Shown: in pieces, positions 54,476 through 64,000 of the stretch
Layout: every line of letters starts with the position of its first letter
Numbering within the stretch: position 1 is the stretch's first letter
Source: Mesodorylaimus sp. YZB2_4
Taxonomy: Eukaryota > Nematoda > Enoplea > Dorylaimida > Dorylaimidae
Length of the DNA: 64,000 bases
Reading direction: 5' to 3'
Assembly: GCA_030248295.1 (NCBI GenBank)
Contig: JASANH010000933.1
Location: 1 to 64,000 of the forward strand
The notes under the pieces: generated by a model
The model's database searches: none
Told to the model about the DNA's origin: nothing
The model's input: the letters and a program-made list of their open reading frames with translations, nothing else
Program-made: the position numbers and the translations under genes

Positions 54476-55084
54476 CTTGAACTTTTACAGCAATTTGCAG
54501 TAAGATATTGTGGTCTGGAATTATTTCTGCTCCAGTATTTCACCTTCACAACAAGCGCATACGCGGTTTTCGGATGCTGTTTTAGCAAAGCGTGTTTGTG
54601 TTCCTATCCTTGGTGTAGACCGCTTTTATCAGATTTCACTGCATCCCGAAAACTCATTCCAAATTGAGTTATATTCGAAGCATAAAAAATGAAACTCGTT
54701 CTGCTGATCATGATTGCGCTGATAATTACTGCTAGTCAGTTCTCAAAATGATCAAGTTTTCCCACTAATACTCCTTTTCTACAGGCACTAGCGCCAAAAT
54801 GATGGTTGACTCGATGGCCGGGGTCCACTCGAATTCAACACCTCTTGAAAAGAGAAGTGTTTAAGAGAAGAACCAGGTGAAAGGGCGTGATGATGGTGAC
54901 CGCTCGCGACATTATCGAACTGTCTATTCTAGCAGTGTATGGGCTTGACTGTGATTCATGCAAAGGTGTATACTTCCTTGACACCATTAAACCCAAGGGA
55001 GCCCAATAAATTCTGTCACACACAAAAACGTTGACAGTCGACTGCAATGATTATATGACCCACACTTTATGTCTTCCGCGGGTC
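54476..55084. other. Spacer of the inverted duplication
   Basis: About 600 bp separate the two arms. I see no gene or repeat in it. Confidence 0.4.
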
Positions 55085-55523
55085 CTATGCGCCAACGTGC
55101 AGGTAAAGCAAATCGGTGCATATTAGGCGGTAAGATTTGATCGAATGCAATGGCGAAAGAGCTTACAATAATGGATGTCTGTGGCTGTGGCATATCCTCT
55201 TGGACGTGCGGTGGCGTAAGAACAAGATGTTTGTAGTCATGGCAGATCGTGCAGATAGATGTGCATGCGCATGTGCTATGAGTAGGACGAAAGTAAGCTT
55301 TTGCAGCTGCCTGAAATATACAGTATCCAGTAGCTACTGTGCAGTAAGACTCATTATTCCACACCGTCATATCGCAAAAAATTCATATTTTAAAAAGACC
55401 TTTAAAGTGAGTTTTGGCTGCTGTTTTTTATGTAAATGTTGCCTGCAAGAAATTATAAGCTAATCTGTATGCGGCCATCACAGCGACACGTTTTTCCCTG
55501 GCTGTTTGTGCATCCTTGTGATC

Positions 55524-55531
55524 TATAAAAG
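55524..55531 (+). promoter_or_regulatory. TATA box
   Basis: TATAAAAG lies 116 bp before the start codon of the small secreted protein gene. The equivalent spot in the dead copy is degraded, in keeping with loss of promoter function there. Confidence 0.65.
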
Positions 55532-55646
55532 ACCCCAACGAGGCTGTGCAGTATGCCCAGTCAATTATTCTCCCTTTGTCCACAGCCTCTTTGACGCTGT
55601 CACTTCACGGAGAAAACTTAGTGCTGATTCGATTTTATTGAATAGA

Positions 55647-55955
55647 ATGATTATCTTCCTGTACTTGGCCGTGTTGATGATTTCTGGTAAGTGCAGCATC
55701 ATGTGACAGATGCGTTGTGAATCTCACATGTTCTCGTGTGTAGGCATCTGTGCCAGAGTTAAGGTCGACCCGGGCCGCGACCATTTCCCAGTACGTGTTG
55801 GCCGGAATGTGCTAGATATTAGCAGCTTGACCAACGATCCTGTGGCTGGAGCTAAATGGAGGCCTGTCCCACCCAGAGCTAAGACTACTACGCGTCGTCC
55901 GGTCACCCAGAACAGCGACTATGGGCAAAATATTGGTGGAATGGTGTTTGGTTGA
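55647..55955 (+). CDS. Small secreted protein, putative amidated-neuropeptide precursor
   Basis: Two exons (55647-55686 and 55744-55955) join across a 57-bp intron to 83 residues. The start MIIFLYLAVLMISGICA is a signal peptide. The mature chain is VKVDPGRDHFPVRVGRNVLD..., then a Lys/Arg/Thr-rich stretch TTTRR. The protein ends PVTQNSDYGQNIGGMVFG and stop. A dibasic site followed by a short peptide ending in Gly at the very C-terminus is the usual layout for prohormone-convertase cleavage and C-terminal amidation, which would give a 17-residue peptide ending Met-Val-Phe-amide. That is inference: it has a single copy of the peptide and no known family match. TATA box at 55524 and AATAAA at 56012 frame the gene. 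A secreted structural or defence peptide is the alternative. Confidence 0.75.
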
Positions 55956-56011
55956 TACTAAAATTCGAGTATCTTTTTATCACGATATGGACGATAAGAT
56001 TTTTTGGGTGA

Positions 56012-56017
56012 AATAAA
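56012..56017 (+). terminator. Polyadenylation signal AATAAA
   Basis: AATAAA occurs 57 bp after the stop codon of the small secreted protein gene, at the usual distance for a cleavage signal. Confidence 0.55.
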
Positions 56018-56289
56018 AGTTCCCTAGATCGCCTTGTTTTGCGGCCCCTGAGTACGCTTACGAGTTTGGCTACAAATAAAGCATGAATGAATGAATGTCA
56101 CGGACAGTCGGGCTCGCACGAAAGCGGGCAGTAGCTAATTTTATAGCACCAATAACTCTCTTCAGTCATTCAGAGTTACCGAGCGGTTCCGGAAGGAAAA
56201 TCTATCTCTAAGAAAGAAAAGAGCTGCAGACCCGTCCAGCCTGCCCTGATAACAATGCTTTGAGAAAGTATGGTTTCTGGACAGTACTT

Positions 56290-56447
56290 CGATCGTGGCC
56301 GCGCGGTTAAGTCGTCAGTCACTCACGTTATGCGCACTGCAGGGGAGGGTTCGACTCCCACCTGGGTAAAAAATGTTTGTCAAATATGCACAACCCTCAA
56401 ATGCGCTTATACTGCTTGGCTATTGATAATTATTATGACATGACACG
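56290..56447 (+). mobile_element. tRNA-headed SINE, copy D (diverged)
   Basis: Head ATCGTGGCCGCGCGGTTAAG, B box GAGGGTTCGACTCCC, body TTTGTCAAATATGCA, CCTCAAATGCGC, CTGCTTGGCTATTGATAA and an ATGACATGAC tail. It is the most diverged of the four, so probably the oldest. Confidence 0.75.
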
Positions 56448-56797
56448 AGTACCCTAAATCTTGACGTAAGATTATTTGTGCAGGACTGACCTAATGGACG
56501 TGATGCCCCATGCATAAGCTTACTTAGTCTATGCTCATATATGCACTATGCCTGTGTTTCCAAGCATTAATGGGCATTTCAAAGGGCACAGAGCACTTGG
56601 AAAGACATGGGGATCAGGTAGCGCAGAAATAAAATGAGATTCGAGATAACGACTTCGATAAAGTAGATTTTGAAGATATAATACTAGGGTGGACAACTTA
56701 AAAGTTAAAAACAAGTCCATAATGAGTCCATAATTTCTTTAAAAGCCCTTCATAGATTATGCTGTGCTACAGAAGGGTGCAAGTCTCTCTGCTTAGT

Positions 56798-58024
56798 TTA
56801 TTGGACAGGTACATTATTACGACGAACAATCGACCTGTTATCCGCCATTGATAAATGACAATCGCGCGCACAGGTTGTCACCACGTTCATTGCCACTCCG
56901 CAACTGTTGGCATCGGCTTCCAATTTGGCATAGCCCTTATCACCCCAGTTCTCACCCCAGCTATTTCTTACAATGTAGTACGGCACGGGGCCAGTGTAGT
57001 CGTAGCCAACAATACTGACCGAGTGGGTCCGTACGTTTGGATCGCACTGATTTGATCTGATGATGCCAGTGCCATTGTGCAGTTGCCACACGTTGTTTAT
57101 ATTGATGACAGGTATGACAGGCCCGGCATTGAGCAGTGCAGCCATATAGTACTTCTCATTCGGCCCTGAAATGTCGAACATTTTTGCGATTTCGATCTGG
57201 AAAACAGAAATTCAGGCTGGAGGCACGACAAAAAAGCTGACGAGTTTGCTTGCCTTCTGCCGTCGCTTACATGCAATGTCACTTGGGCAACTGCTTAGAT
57301 TCTCTTTATAGGGATAGCACTCCTCCAATGGCACACCTCCAGTGCTCGCATCCCTGGCCACACTCTCCAGCACCCTGATAGGACGTCCGCCAAAGCAACC
57401 ATAAGCAGTTCCGGGTGGTGAACAGTCGATCAAGTACTGAGGGGACAAGTTCTGCACTAATTCATCGCCTAGTCGACTATCGTTCTTTAGCTTGAGCAAT
57501 TCAATGGCATTCTGAGCCGCGATAACATCAGCAGCAGCAAAAGCGTAGCACGCGTTACATTGACCTTGAGAACGAATTGCAGGAATGACACCAAACTGAC
57601 GCCAATCTAACTTTGGCCTCTACCATCAACCGATGTGAGTAGCGCATGTTATGACTGGGGATTTTAAGCTTACCAGTGTTAATCCCGCTAATTCCCATGC
57701 TTCCTCTTTTGAGCCCACTCTAGCACCATCATTCAGTTCCAACATGGCACCGAAACCACTCAGATCACATTTGCCACTGCCACAGCTCGCATTGTCCGCT
57801 GCAGTTGCTCCTCCCAGCCTCACAGCGGACCCCTTAAAGAGAGTGCTGTCAGGGCTGTTATTTACTTGATTGGCAGTGTCTTTAGCCGACTCTGGCCATG
57901 TCCAGCTAATGGCTCCACAAACAATTGGAGCCGCCGTCATAAGAAAACCTAATACAAGCACAACAGATGAGGTGGGGGTTGTACTCGTCTTTCAGCACTC
58001 ACCAAAGGAAACCGCGAAAACCAT
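56798..58024 (-). CDS. Papain-family (C1A) cysteine peptidase, atypical propeptide
   Basis: Four exons (58024-58003, 57948-57674, 57619-57254, 57196-56798) join to about 353 residues. The signal peptide is MVFAVSFGFLMTAAPIVCGA. The catalytic domain starts RPKLDWRQFGVIPAIRSQGQ; the oxyanion Gln and catalytic Cys stand in SQGQCNACYAF, the His in THSVSIVGYD and the Asn in VRNSWGENWGDKGYA. Other landmarks are LSPQYLIDCSPP and GCFGGRP. It is thus a probably active secreted or lysosomal endopeptidase of the cathepsin type. The ~75-residue region before the mature domain has no ERFNIN/I29 inhibitor signature. Active-site Trp (CGSCW) is Tyr here. The third intron fits best as a GC-AG intron (CAGAAG|GCAAGC), the only non-GT donor I needed; a GT donor 9 nt further on is the alternative. 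Confidence 0.87.
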
Positions 58025-59147
58025 TAGGTCTGTATGGCCAAGAAACTTCGGATTAATCGCTCCCGCTCCCTTATGCACATAGTTTGTTTGGTTTCGGTGT
58101 GCCCGAGTCATTGAGATGGGTGAAGCTAGCATTTGCTTAGTACGATAAACTGGTGGCTAGACATACGAAGAAATGATATGAAAAAGTGGCAGGTGCTGAA
58201 ATAAAGCTGTGCAAGCCATAAGCTAGTAGACAATGGCAGCTTGTAGGAGGGTCATTCTCGGTGAAGTTCCAGCACAGACTCTGGAAGTAGTAAAGTTCGC
58301 AGCATTCAAAGGTCCCCTTTTTCTATGCGAAAGCTACCATAGTACAAGCCAATGTCAAAAATCGAACACATGCAATATTAGTTTTACAACCAGTCCTCAA
58401 CACGAACAGCTATTCATTTAGAATTTTGCCCTCTCGTTTTGTTGGTAGCTTTTTAGGATATGCGGTAATGTGCCTTTGAACCACGTTTTTTGAATGTTTT
58501 TGTTCTCGAGGGGAATAAGATTCTGTCTGGCTACCATCAACACTTGTCGCGAGAGACATGCGGTTGGCGACAGCCACGAGGAACTACCGTATGGGAAACG
58601 TGCTTCTATACCCAGATCTGCTCTCATAAGTTCTTACATTCTTCATTGTATGCCCTCTTTTTCAGCACATGCGATAAATACATTCAACGATAATGTACGA
58701 CATCCTGTTTCCCTCGGCACATTTTACCCAAACTGATCTGCACACTGTAGATTAGATCTCCCTCTTTGTGCCCTGTTTTCTGAAGGCAGTTTGAAACCAG
58801 ACGACTTCGCAACCTAAGATGATTAACAGACCTATTGCAAAAGCTCTATCGGGGCCTCCGACTAGCCACTTTCCTGTTTCTTTTCTTTTTTTGATTATGG
58901 AAGGATCGACACTCACTCAAAGGCCATTCCCATAGCCTCACTGTGGGCGCGCTGAAAGGCTAATTTTGAGTCTCGCTGACTGCCTTGCTAAGCCGCAGCA
59001 GAGCACTACTGTATGATACTTGAAGAATACTGTAAGTAAACCATTTCCAGGATAACCACAGTCTCACTCACGATCAGCAGGAACAATACTGCACAGTAAA
59101 TGACTTCAAAACCCAAGGGAAAACGAAAGTAAAGGTAGCTATCGTGC
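58025..59147. other. Intergenic, no gene recognised
   Basis: Lies between the peptidase start and the LINE fragment. Nothing is supported. Confidence 0.4.
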
Positions 59148-61380
59148 TTGCGCAGGTCAGTAATCAGGTTGATTCCTAAACTTGTTCCCCAGGAAGACAA
59201 ATTCAAGTTTCAAAAAGCTCGTAGGCCCATTGCGCTCCTCAATATTGATTACAAAATTATATCGAAGGCTGTAACAAATCGTTTGTTGCAGGTTATGTCT
59301 GATCTTATATCACCTGAGAAACTGGCCTATTTGAAGGGACGATTCATCTGTGAGCATATAAGAACCTTATCTGATCTAATCGACTCACTTTCAATTTCTG
59401 GAAGCGAAGGTTATATTGTTTTTTATGATTTTGAGAAAGCCTTTGATAGTATCGAATGGGATTTCATATACGTTGCCCTAGAAGCCATGAACTTTCCCCC
59501 TAGTTTCATAAAGTTGGTTCGACTCCTAAATTCACATATCTGCTGTTCAATAATTGTCAATTCAGATCTTACGGAGCCGCTCGAGTATGGCAGAGGCTGT
59601 CGTCAGGGAGATCCTCTATCAGCCTATCTTTTCATTATATGTATGCAAGTTTTTGTCTCTTCTTACAAAACTAAATTGTCTTCTTCGGCCTTGAGTCTTG
59701 CTTCCTCAAAAATCCCCATTTTGTGCTTTGCAGATGATGCCGTTACTACTCATCGATCCTCCAGATCGATCCTCAGGAGTTTTCAACTTTTCCAAGAGTT
59801 CGGCAAACTTTCTGACCTGACTCTTATCCAAATAAAACTATAATCTTGCCTCTAAAGCAGGACCACCCCTCTGTTTTGGATGCTCTCGGTTGCCGCATTG
59901 AAGGTGGAGCGGTGAAGTACTTGGGAGCTTGGCTAAATTGTGGTTATGAAGAAAATCAATATAAATTGAATTTCAAAAAAAGAGTGGAAACTTATGACTG
60001 TCTTCTAAATCGGTGGAAACTACGTGGTCTCAGTCTGATTGGACGTAATCTCATAGTTAAAACCTTATGCTTATCACAGCTTACCTATCCTTTTCAGTTT
60101 CTGGTTCCTGGTGAGTCTATTTTGCAAGCATATCAAAAATCTACAGAATTTTTTATTTGGCGTTCTCCCCCGAAGGTTAAACGTGTTACTACAATCTCTC
60201 CTCTTTCTCAGAACGGCCTCAAAATAATTAATATCCGTCTTTATGCTTCTAGTCTACGCATTGCCTGGTTAGTTCGGTTTTGCGCAGATCCAAATCTTGC
60301 TGGCTGGCGAGCCCATCTAAACAACCTTCTTAAACCCTTCGGAGGCGTCTTTTTCTTGGCCTGTAATTTCGACATGAAATATTTTTCAACTCGTTTTCCC
60401 ATTTTTTATAAAGCTGCCCTAAGTGATTGGTTTTCACTTCCCAAAGGTCCGTGTCCTTTCCAAAATGTATCCAAATTGTCTCGCATTATCATTTGGCATA
60501 ACAAGGATCTTTTGATTGGCAAAAGACCTTTCTTTTTTCCGTGGGCTGAGTCAAGTATCTTCTATGTAGGTCAATTTTTCGACTCAAAGGGTTCTTTTCT
60601 ATGTTTTGATACTTTTCGGGATCGCTTTAATCTTTATTCCCCCCTAGATTGGTTTCGCTGGGCTCAAGTTAGAGACTGCATCCCGGCTCACTGGCGCATT
60701 ATGTTTCACGATCATTTTGATCAGATCCAGGATATTCAGTACTTGATTCCCCCAGCTCCTATTTTCTTCCACCCCACTTCCTCTTCTTATAAGCCATTAT
60801 CAGGCTCTCGTAGTAAGATTTTCTATTCCCTACTCTCTAGTTCCGTGTATTCTCCTCCTACCTCTGAACGCTCATGGATACGAGATCTTGGTATTTCTGA
60901 AATAGTGCCCTTCTTTCGGCTATTTCCTCGACTAAAATTACCCTCCTGGCACATAAGTTTCCAATGGAAAGTTTTGCATGGGCTGATTCCCACAAGTCGA
61001 TTTTTATTCTTAAGGAAAATAAAACCATCTGAAACTTGTCCTCTGTGTGACGAGTCACCTGATGATTTCGAGCATTCTTTCTTCTACTGTGTTTTCTCAC
61101 GTGCATTGTGGGCAGATTTAGAAGATAAGTTACAGAGCTTAGGAGTAGATTTTTTTGGACGAAAGTGGATTGTCTCTTAGGCGCGCCAAATCAAAATATC
61201 CCTGTGAATTTAATGTTGTTATGGACAAGAATCTTTATTTATAAGTGCCGCATGAAGAGTGTCATTCCATCGAGTCATGCACTTTTTGCTATCATACGAT
61301 CTGAATTTTTCTTGTTTAGAGCTTTACAACGTAATCATCCAAATTTTGAGAATATGTTCAGGATACTTTTTGACATGTAA
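59148..61380 (+). mobile_element. LINE, L1/Tx1-type, 5'-truncated ORF2
   Basis: The reverse transcriptase fingers and palm are present: RRPIALLNIDYKIISKAVTN, YDFEKAFDSIEWDF, GCRQGDPLSAYLF and the catalytic CFADDAV. The thumb and connection region follow from 59846 after one frameshift at about 59840. The C-terminus has the zinc-knuckle-like CPLCDESPDDFEHSFFYC typical of L1/Tx1 elements (zf-RVT). A second frameshift near 61170 leads into LFAIIRSEFFLFRALQRN and the end at 61380. The endonuclease domain and ORF1 are missing, as expected from incomplete reverse transcription. Few disabling changes suggest a fairly recent insertion. No poly-A tail is obvious. Confidence 0.9.
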
Positions 61381-62622
61381 GGCCTGATGTTGAACTCGAG
61401 GATCTGACATGAACCAATCTGAGCTAACATCCCGGGTGCATGCGATCATGGGAAGCAGTGAAGTGCACTGTCTATTGCAGTCAACGCTTCGGCTGTAACC
61501 CACGATATATCCTCTCCTAGATGATAACCGGTGCGCTTAGAAAGGGGATTGGACTGTGCATCGGGTTTGGCTGACGGTTCCTTTTTGCTCAACAGTGCTT
61601 CGATTCGTGATTGTTCGGTTCACATCTCTAGCTTTTTTGCCTTGCTGTACTCCTGCCGCCAATGTACTTTTTTTTTCTTGGGAAACGAAACTTTAAATAT
61701 ATATATAAAAAAAGCTTTCGTGCGTGCCCGAGGTAATTAGGTGGTGTGGTTGGAATCCTTGACTAAAACGGCAACCAAACCATCTGTGCAGGGTACTTTA
61801 TCAGAAAGAGAAAGCGCATACATAGCATTCAATATAAGTTTGTATAATTAGTTCTAGTTGACAGTTTCACGCTGATTGTGGATAGGAAAACCGATGTAAT
61901 CTGGTGGGTCTACCTTTGGAGGGGGGATGGCATGAGTAAATGCTTGCATCATGACGATTGATGATACAGAAAATGTGGGTAGAAGATACTGGATGTACTT
62001 TAGATACACGTCTACAGGACTCGGTAGCGGGCTTGGCATTGCCTTGCGAGAAGAAACCAATGACATAGTGTGGTGGGGAACTAACAGAATGAATGGAATG
62101 GGTATACAAAAAAGGCGTATCTTATTTCTGAATTACGCTGTCAAGGCAAAAACTGTGGGCGCCAATAACAAGTCGACCAAAAATGCCATGATATATTTGG
62201 AAAGCCATGGGTGGAGTCGTCAAACCAAGACATGTCGGCACATGACTGGTGCCTCGTTCCAGTCTCATGCCATTACATCACTGACTAAGTCATCCATAAA
62301 TAGTAACCACGAGCGACGCCAATGCCAGGTCTCGAATTCGCGCCAAGGAAGCGTGCTCGCTAAGTGAACAAATTTTTAGTGGCACAAAAAAATGTGAACG
62401 TAGGTGACCCGTAGTGAAAGACAACAACACGCCTACTTTAAAACCAGATTTGGTAAACCAAAGTCGATTATTCCAGATTGAACCAGCTTTGATTGACGTG
62501 GGAGATCATACCATTTTTGTAAAACTGGGGGCGCGTGTACTCTTAGATCAGGTTTGGAATTATGTTCTTGTTTCCTAAACTGGATTTGCCCACGCAGGTA
62601 GCGCGTCTAATGGATCCCGAGG
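61381..62622. other. Intergenic, no gene recognised
   Basis: A stretch between the LINE and the vWD gene promoter. Only short frames; an AT microsatellite near 61695-61710. Confidence 0.4.
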
Positions 62623-62625
62623 TAA

Positions 62626-62633
62626 TATAAAAG
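62626..62633 (+). promoter_or_regulatory. TATA box
   Basis: TATAAAAG lies 90 bp before the ATG of the vWD-domain gene, at a suitable distance for a start site near 62655. Confidence 0.6.
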
Positions 62634-62722
62634 ACAGCAAAGTTGACTTCCCTCAACAGCCAAGACCGAAGTCGGAAATCGCACAGTCTGGTCTTTGAGC
62701 ATTCTATTGTCATCATCCCAAC

Positions 62723-64000
62723 ATGAAAGGCTGCGTGACAGCCCTGCTCTGCCTATTGGGAACTGTCAGCGTGTCGGGATGGTTGTTCCAAAGTAAGTGG
62801 CCACACAGACTTTAATCCAGCCGTCACTACGATGCGTGCATGCTTATCGCAGGGGGACCTCCACCACCGCCACCGACATGCAATGTGGGCGAACTGTATG
62901 GGGATATCGAAGGGAATGGTTCGTGTTCCGAAGCCAACTGCAGGGAAAGGTGCAAAAATATGTATGGAAACGACCAGCTAGGCGGCATGTGCAGCACTGT
63001 CCGTGATGGTGGCCTGCGCGAGTGCATTTGCAAATTAAGTAAGCCCGACAACTTGTTTGGTTCGACCACAGTTTCACACCCTATACTTTCTAGAATGCGT
63101 CACCGCCGGTTGTACTGGAGATCCCCACTGCACCACATTCGACGGTGCTACTGGTTGGGGATACCAGGGATTGGCCAAGCATTACCTTATCAGACCAGTC
63201 AAGGCCAAAAAGTACTCTTATTTCCCACGATTCGAAGTGAGGCAAATAAACGCAGAGACTGGAAGAAACGATGGTGTATCGACAGTTGGTTCCGTTGAGC
63301 TACTTGTGCCTGAGTGGAATCAAACACTAGAACTGAGACCAGCGGGGTGGTTCCGTATTGGACTGAAGGTAAAGACGCTGAAGGTGCTTCATAATCACGG
63401 TTTCATGAATAGGGCTTATACACTACAGGTGAATGGTAAGCCAGAGGACATACCTTATCGGTACTCGCAGATCGTCGATGATTACAAGGAGGATTTCATC
63501 ACAGTCTTCTATTCTTCTGGTCTGCTAAGCAGGGCCACTATAGAAACCAGTTTTGGATTGAGGATCGTATCCTGGCCTGGCACTGCGTGGATTTCGATCC
63601 CCAGGCATTACGATATCAAGAATAAGACGGAGGGTCTTTTGGGACGATGGAACGACGATGTGAATGACGATTTTGTGGATTCGAGAGGCGTTAAGAGGGC
63701 CCGAGACCTTTTCAGCTGGGATTTCGGCGATAGCTGGTGCCTGAACCCATGCGCCAAACCAAGAGCGTAAGCACACTTGGTTTCGAGCATTGGACAACCG
63801 CATCAAAAATTTCTTTTCTTTCAGGGTGTACGATAAGTGGACGAAACAGCAGCAAGTCCGAGTCGCAGCCGTTCAGAAGAATCCAGCTCGCTACAACCGA
63901 ATCCAAAGTTTCTGCCGTAAGCTGCAGGAGCCGGCCTTCAAGGAATGCGCCAAGCGAATGGGCACCAATGTGCTCTCAGTGGATCAGTGCACCAATGATT
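62723..64000 (+). CDS. Secreted CS-alpha-beta-like/vWD protein (runs off window)
   Basis: Exons 62723-62792, 62853-63038, 63094-63766 and 63825-64000 (continuing) join in frame. The signal peptide is MKGCVTALLCLLGTVSVSGW, then a Pro run. The second exon is a compact cysteine module: C-x13-C-x4-C-x3-C-x10-C-x9-C-x-C, with CRERC and CIC giving the CxxxC/CxC pattern of CS-alpha-beta defensin-like knots. The third exon opens CVTAGCTGDPHCTTFDGATG, the hallmark start of a vWD domain, and ends with LLGRWNDDVNDDF and WCLNPC. Exon 4 begins a further Cys-containing region (SFCRKLQEPAFKECAKRMG), like the C8 module after vWD. Such proteins assemble or coat extracellular surfaces. The knot-plus-vWD fusion is the odd feature. 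The C-terminus lies outside the window. Confidence 0.85.

Larger units (their letters stand above)
55085..56035. repeat. Right arm of the inverted duplication
   Basis: It matches 53575-54475 in reverse orientation with indels. Examples: TTTGACGCTGTCACTTCACG against the left arm near 53965-53985, and TTCGAGTATCTTTTTATCAC near 53620-53640. It includes ~450 bp of upstream flank, the gene and its 3' end. Confidence 0.8.

Noticed and set aside
54269-55370. Paired ORFs in the arms of the inverted duplication (54269-54667 plus, 54987-55370 minus)
   Set aside because: They correspond to homologous DNA, but the frame is not preserved between arms, so they look non-coding.

Overview
The window is nuclear DNA of an animal, most likely a small invertebrate with compact genes. 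Coding exons are joined by short GT-AG introns, many of 48-70 bp, ending in TTTCAG/TTTTAG. It encodes animal-specific families: Jupiter/HN1, rhodopsin-like GPCRs, VWA7/Het-C proteins, a WAP protein and a vWD protein. It also carries tRNA-derived SINEs and an L1/Tx1-type LINE. Nothing visible fixes the phylum.

Layout. 1-5.3 kb: two paralogous single-exon GPCRs (minus). 5.3-9.6 kb: a tRNA-headed SINE, a decayed partial copy of SSRP1 exons, and the 13-exon SSRP1 gene (FACT subunit, minus), which ends without an HMG box. Its upstream side has a 325-nt stretch without a single G. 10.9-15.1 kb: a histidine acid phosphatase with a C-terminal membrane segment (minus), whose introns hold two copies of a ~180-bp terminal-inverted-repeat element. 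16.9-28.2 kb: four secreted Het-C-domain proteins (minus) around a gene that looks like the C-terminal half of a VWA7-type membrane protein, plus a 30-bp minisatellite interrupted by a ~1-kb DNA transposon. 28.8-29.3 kb: a small secreted WAP protein. 29.8-36.8 kb: a pseudogene and an intact copy of a four-repeat protein ending in a PPxY motif, separated by a vWA-like/TSP1/transmembrane protein on the plus strand. 37-38.6 kb: an orphan ORF that may belong to a mobile element. 40.2-42.2 kb: Jupiter/HN1 (minus). 47.3-51.7 kb: a second, unrelated pair of tandem GPCRs (plus). 53.6-56.0 kb: an imperfect inverted duplication with ~0.9-kb arms. One arm carries an intact two-exon gene for a small secreted protein built like an amidated neuropeptide precursor; the other carries its dead copy. 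56.8-58.0 kb: a papain-family cysteine peptidase (minus). 59.1-61.4 kb: a 5'-truncated LINE. 62.6-64.0 kb: the start of a secreted protein joining a CS-alpha-beta-like cysteine module to a vWD domain; it runs off the window.

There is no operon-like logic. What stands out is the local duplication of secreted and surface proteins (two GPCR pairs, the Het-C cluster, the four-repeat protein, the small secreted peptide), with repeats inserted in introns and pseudogenes. SSRP1 and Jupiter are the conserved housekeeping landmarks. Exon boundaries were read by eye from splice consensus, frame continuity and remembered family sequences; no database search was run.
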